Shown piece by piece: positions 61,337 through 64,000 of a stretch of DNA of 64,000 nt (position 1 is the stretch's first letter; every line of letters starts with the position of its first letter). The stretch lies in NCBI GenBank assembly GCA_000320605.2, contig KB445799.1, positions 62,001-126,000 of the forward strand, given 5' to 3'. Source of the stretch: Gelatoporia subvermispora B. Lineage: Eukaryota; Basidiomycota; Agaricomycetes; Polyporales; Gelatoporiaceae. The translations under genes and the position numbers were made by a program. The notes beneath the pieces are model-generated. The model was not told where the DNA came from. It was given only the letters and a program-made list of their open reading frames with translations, and made no database searches.

Positions 61337-61385
61337 TTAATTTGTTGCATCACGTGGACGTGACGAACGCGTCGACGCGTGTCCG
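61337..61385. promoter_or_regulatory. Conserved CACGTG-N10-ACGCGT block, copy 2
   Basis: CACGTG at 61351-61356 and ACGCGT at 61367-61372, with the same 10 nt spacing as in copy 1. The second half forms a perfect 14-base palindrome (ACGCGTCGACGCGT, 61367-61380). Confidence 0.4.
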
Positions 61386-61675
61386 AGACGCGTGCCAACT
61401 GCTGAGGCTCGTTGAACTTCTTCACCGTCCTTCCGAGCCTCACCGATCACCGGTCACCTCTTGGTCAGTTACGTTTAGCTTACTTGCTCTTACTGATTAC
61501 TGCAATAAAAGATTGGTCAACTCTCCTGCTGTCGCAATCGTGAAGTCTGTCGAGCCCATATCAAAGAATGCATCGAGGCTCGTCCAAAAGAGAAGAGATG
61601 ACATTACTCTGGTCTCTCGTCAATATCACAAGAATATGCACCATTAATAGAAGCTGAGTTGTACGGATCACTGGT

Positions 61676-63462
61676 TTATAGCTCGTTCCACGAGACCCTT
61701 CCGGGAGCAGCAAGTCGATCGTCCAAGAGCCTCCTAGCTCTTTCCACGTCACCTTGCAGAGAGGTGCTATTAGACCACGCTGTAAGCTCCTCGTGACGTC
61801 TCCCAATTGCAGCAACAGCAGCTGCATCTATAGCCCCTAGAGCACTTTCCTCCGCTGAAATTTGAGCGAACTCGGCAGTGTTGAATTGATGCAGTAGGCC
61901 GGATTCATGACTCTTCCTCGCCACCTCTTGCGCGAATGGCCTACGAATTTCGTCGTACACCTGCAAGGCGATCGGCAGAGTTGCTGTGGTGACATCTGGG
62001 TGCGCAATCACGGAAGCTAGCAAATAAGCGTCCTGATAGTCGGTCAGCCAGGAGTCAGGAGTCTCATGATAAACACGCCGACTAGTCACCTCAATGGCCT
62101 GTCCGGCTCCGGCGCCTTGGTAAGGTTCCATGGCATGTGCCTTGGCAGTTGGCGTGAGTACTAAGTCTCGTGAAAATTATCACGACTTACAGCGTCCCCG
62201 AGGAGGGCGACTTGATTGTATACGTGGGTAGGCAACGGCGGGACTACGTGTAGCGCCCACCGCGAAGGTTCATCCACATACTTGTGAATGCATGAGGACG
62301 TATCCAAGCCATAAGAGTGACGGACGTACTGAAGCCAATGCTCGCACCTCGGGCTCAAAATGAGCGAAATGTCGTATAACTTCAGCCTTCTCACCCGGTG
62401 CAACCCAGGGACCGTCATAGTCCGAGCCTTCTAGAAGTGGTTGTCCGATCATTCCTCCGACGTTCAGCTTGACATCATCTCCGGTGCCAACTGCATAGGA
62501 GATAAAATGCTGCGATCAAAGTGAGTAGGATCTGATGGTCACAAATTATCATTCATGCCCACCTTCCCTTTGCCCATGTACTTTGCTCAAATAAGATCGA
62601 GAAATCAGATGCACCTAAGAAGACCACTGACCAGCATATTCTCTGAGAGCGCCCTATGATTGGGAAATGCACGAGCAAACGTGTCTCGAGGGATCAGGCA
62701 ACGGTAAAGCACCGATCCTGTCCACTTCGGCTTGACGCCAGATAGAGCTGCAGCTGCCTCTGCGTGTCGGCCGGCTTTGTCCATATCGGAAGCGAGAGCG
62801 CTCAGCATTATTGGGCGCACAGTGGACCGAATGCCATCACATCCAACAAGTACGTCGCAGTCAGCAGTTGTATCGTCTTTGAACTGCATCTCTATTTTAC
62901 CGCTGCCCAGCTGGGCGTATGACGTCAGTCTCTTCGAGAAGTGCACACGAACAGAAGACGGCAGGTTCTTGCACAGAACGTTCTGGAGATCGACTCGGTG
63001 GAACGAAATGAAATCTGTTCCTTGGTCAACGTGTGGGACGCTGGAAATTCTCTGGATGCATCACCTTTCTGCAATATTGCGGGAACATCTATGCCTTCAA
63101 CCGAATCTGCCTTTCGGTACTGAATAGGTTTGCCTACGATCCGTACATCAAAGAACACATGACTACCACTGAAATCCAGGCTACATACCGAAGCTATGGG
63201 CGAAGGGTTTCAGGTCTTCTGCGAGACCAAGCCATTCTATGATCTCCCAGACGCGACCGGACATTCCAATGCCGGCACCGATTTCTGTAAATCGTGCGGT
63301 AGACTCGTAAATATCCACCTCTACGCGAGCTGAAAGCCTATGCAGTGCAACAGCAAACACGAGGCCGCCTATACCGGCACCACTACAATGGTAGTCAACA
63401 TCAATTCCAGAAATATCCAGAGATCCTTACATGACTGTAACTCTGATCCTAGGTCCTTCCAT
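61676..63462 (-). CDS. FAD-dependent monooxygenase, salicylate-hydroxylase-like
   Basis: The start is MEGPRIRVTV at 63462; after a 50-60 nt intron comes GAGIGGLVFAVALHRLS, the Rossmann FAD fold, with IYESTARFTEIGAGI. An intron near 63052-63101 (donor GTTGAA) is needed to keep frame before FISFHRVDLQNVLCKNLP. Then DCDVLVGCDGIRSTVR (DG motif), VAPGEKAEVIRHFAHFEPE, YVDEPSRWALHVVPPLP, ALLGDAAHAMEPYQGAGAGQ (GD-A-AH flavin motif) and DAYLLASVIAH. It ends GRVSWNEL-stop. The family hydroxylates aromatic acids with NAD(P)H and oxygen. A weak donor in the FHR region means a frameshift cannot be fully excluded. Confidence 0.8.
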
Positions 63463-64000
63463 CGTTGAGGTGAAGGCAAACTTGACGTCTGCATCAAGTT
63501 CTTATAGGTGATGTGAGTAAGCAAATCTTGATCTGGTGTGGTGCTGCGGGGGGATTGCCTGGGCACCCGCTGGAGAGCTGGACAAATGTAGCAGCCACAG
63601 ATCATAAACTCTTGACAGCGTGCGTAGCGCAATGGACCTGTGAGAACTAAGATAACAATCTGTCTCCCTTGAATGAAATGCAGTCCTACAGGTGCTGTAC
63701 GGCACATGACGCAGATGGTGAGAAAGGATTATGAAGGGCGAGACCGAAGGCAGCCAACAACCCGCGTCGGAGCGTCCAAAGCATCGCAAAGTCAAATCCA
63801 GAAGATAAGAGATGTCAGGTGTAGCTAGTCAGATGAACTCACTGGCTGCATTCTAGACAATGAATCCCATGTCGGGGATTGAGTGCGGCATAACAGGGCA
63901 CACATCAGGAAAGTGACATGTCGGCGCAACGCGTTCCGCGTTTCTCGTGGACCTTAACGGCGTCTCTCCCGCTTCGCTAGCGCGCGGCAAGTATCTCAAA
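63463..64000. other. Intergenic to window end
   Basis: 538 nt upstream of the monooxygenase. Only short shadow frames; it should contain that gene's promoter. No feature recognised. Confidence 0.4.

Larger units (their letters stand above)
60170..61400. repeat. Diverged tandem segment, copy 2
   Basis: The counterpart of 58030-59600, about 2 kb downstream, same orientation. Shorter by a few hundred bases, mainly through loss in the part after the ATTGTGCAA match. It carries a longer open minus-strand frame than copy 1. Confidence 0.6.

Overview
The window looks like nuclear DNA of a filamentous basidiomycete (Agaricomycetes; Polyporales is plausible but not proven). Genes are dense on both strands and split by many roughly 45-65 nt GT-AG introns. 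The housekeeping set is typically fungal: TFIIS, PRP46, the 25 kDa cleavage factor, TOM70, DPH2 and a HELLS/Irc5 remodeller. They sit among expanded Agaricomycete families: F-box, NTF2_SigF-like, APH-like kinase, rhomboid and FAD monooxygenase. All exon joins below were made by eye from splice sites and family motifs, so internal boundaries are tentative.

Left part (0-25.6 kb), mostly conserved single-copy genes: AAA ATPase (+), amino-acid/GABA permease (-), a 2 kb gene-poor stretch, F-box protein (+), senescence-domain protein (+), VAP-like MSP protein (+), alpha/beta hydrolase (-), HELLS-type SNF2 ATPase (+), mitochondrial carrier (-), TFIIS (-), PRP46/PLRG1 (+), a possible SURP-like protein (+), and CFIm25/NUDT21 (-). 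Between them they serve transcription, splicing, 3'-end formation and chromatin.

Middle accessory region (26-38.3 kb): an unusual alpha/beta hydrolase with Cys at the nucleophile position, then two tandem copies of a three-gene module. Each module holds an APH-like kinase, a very small single-membrane-span protein and a rhomboid protease, all on +. The kinase of copy 1 is 5'-truncated. Copy 2 contains an extra intact P-loop kinase-like gene on the opposite strand. This is the best candidate in the window for an undescribed association.

Right part (39-49.7 kb): divergent B-type-like cyclin (-), a large conserved protein of unknown function (-), TOM70 (-) and DPH2 (+).

From 50.6 to 61.5 kb the sequence is again duplication-rich. 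Two NTF2_SigF-like membrane proteins flank two short basic nuclear-type paralogues in the order A-B-B'-A', and both A genes have a TGACGTCA palindrome in their promoter. A diverged roughly 1.5 kb tandem repeat follows; both copies carry a related minus-strand small ORF and a conserved CACGTG-N10-ACGCGT block. The window ends with a salicylate-hydroxylase-like FAD monooxygenase (-).
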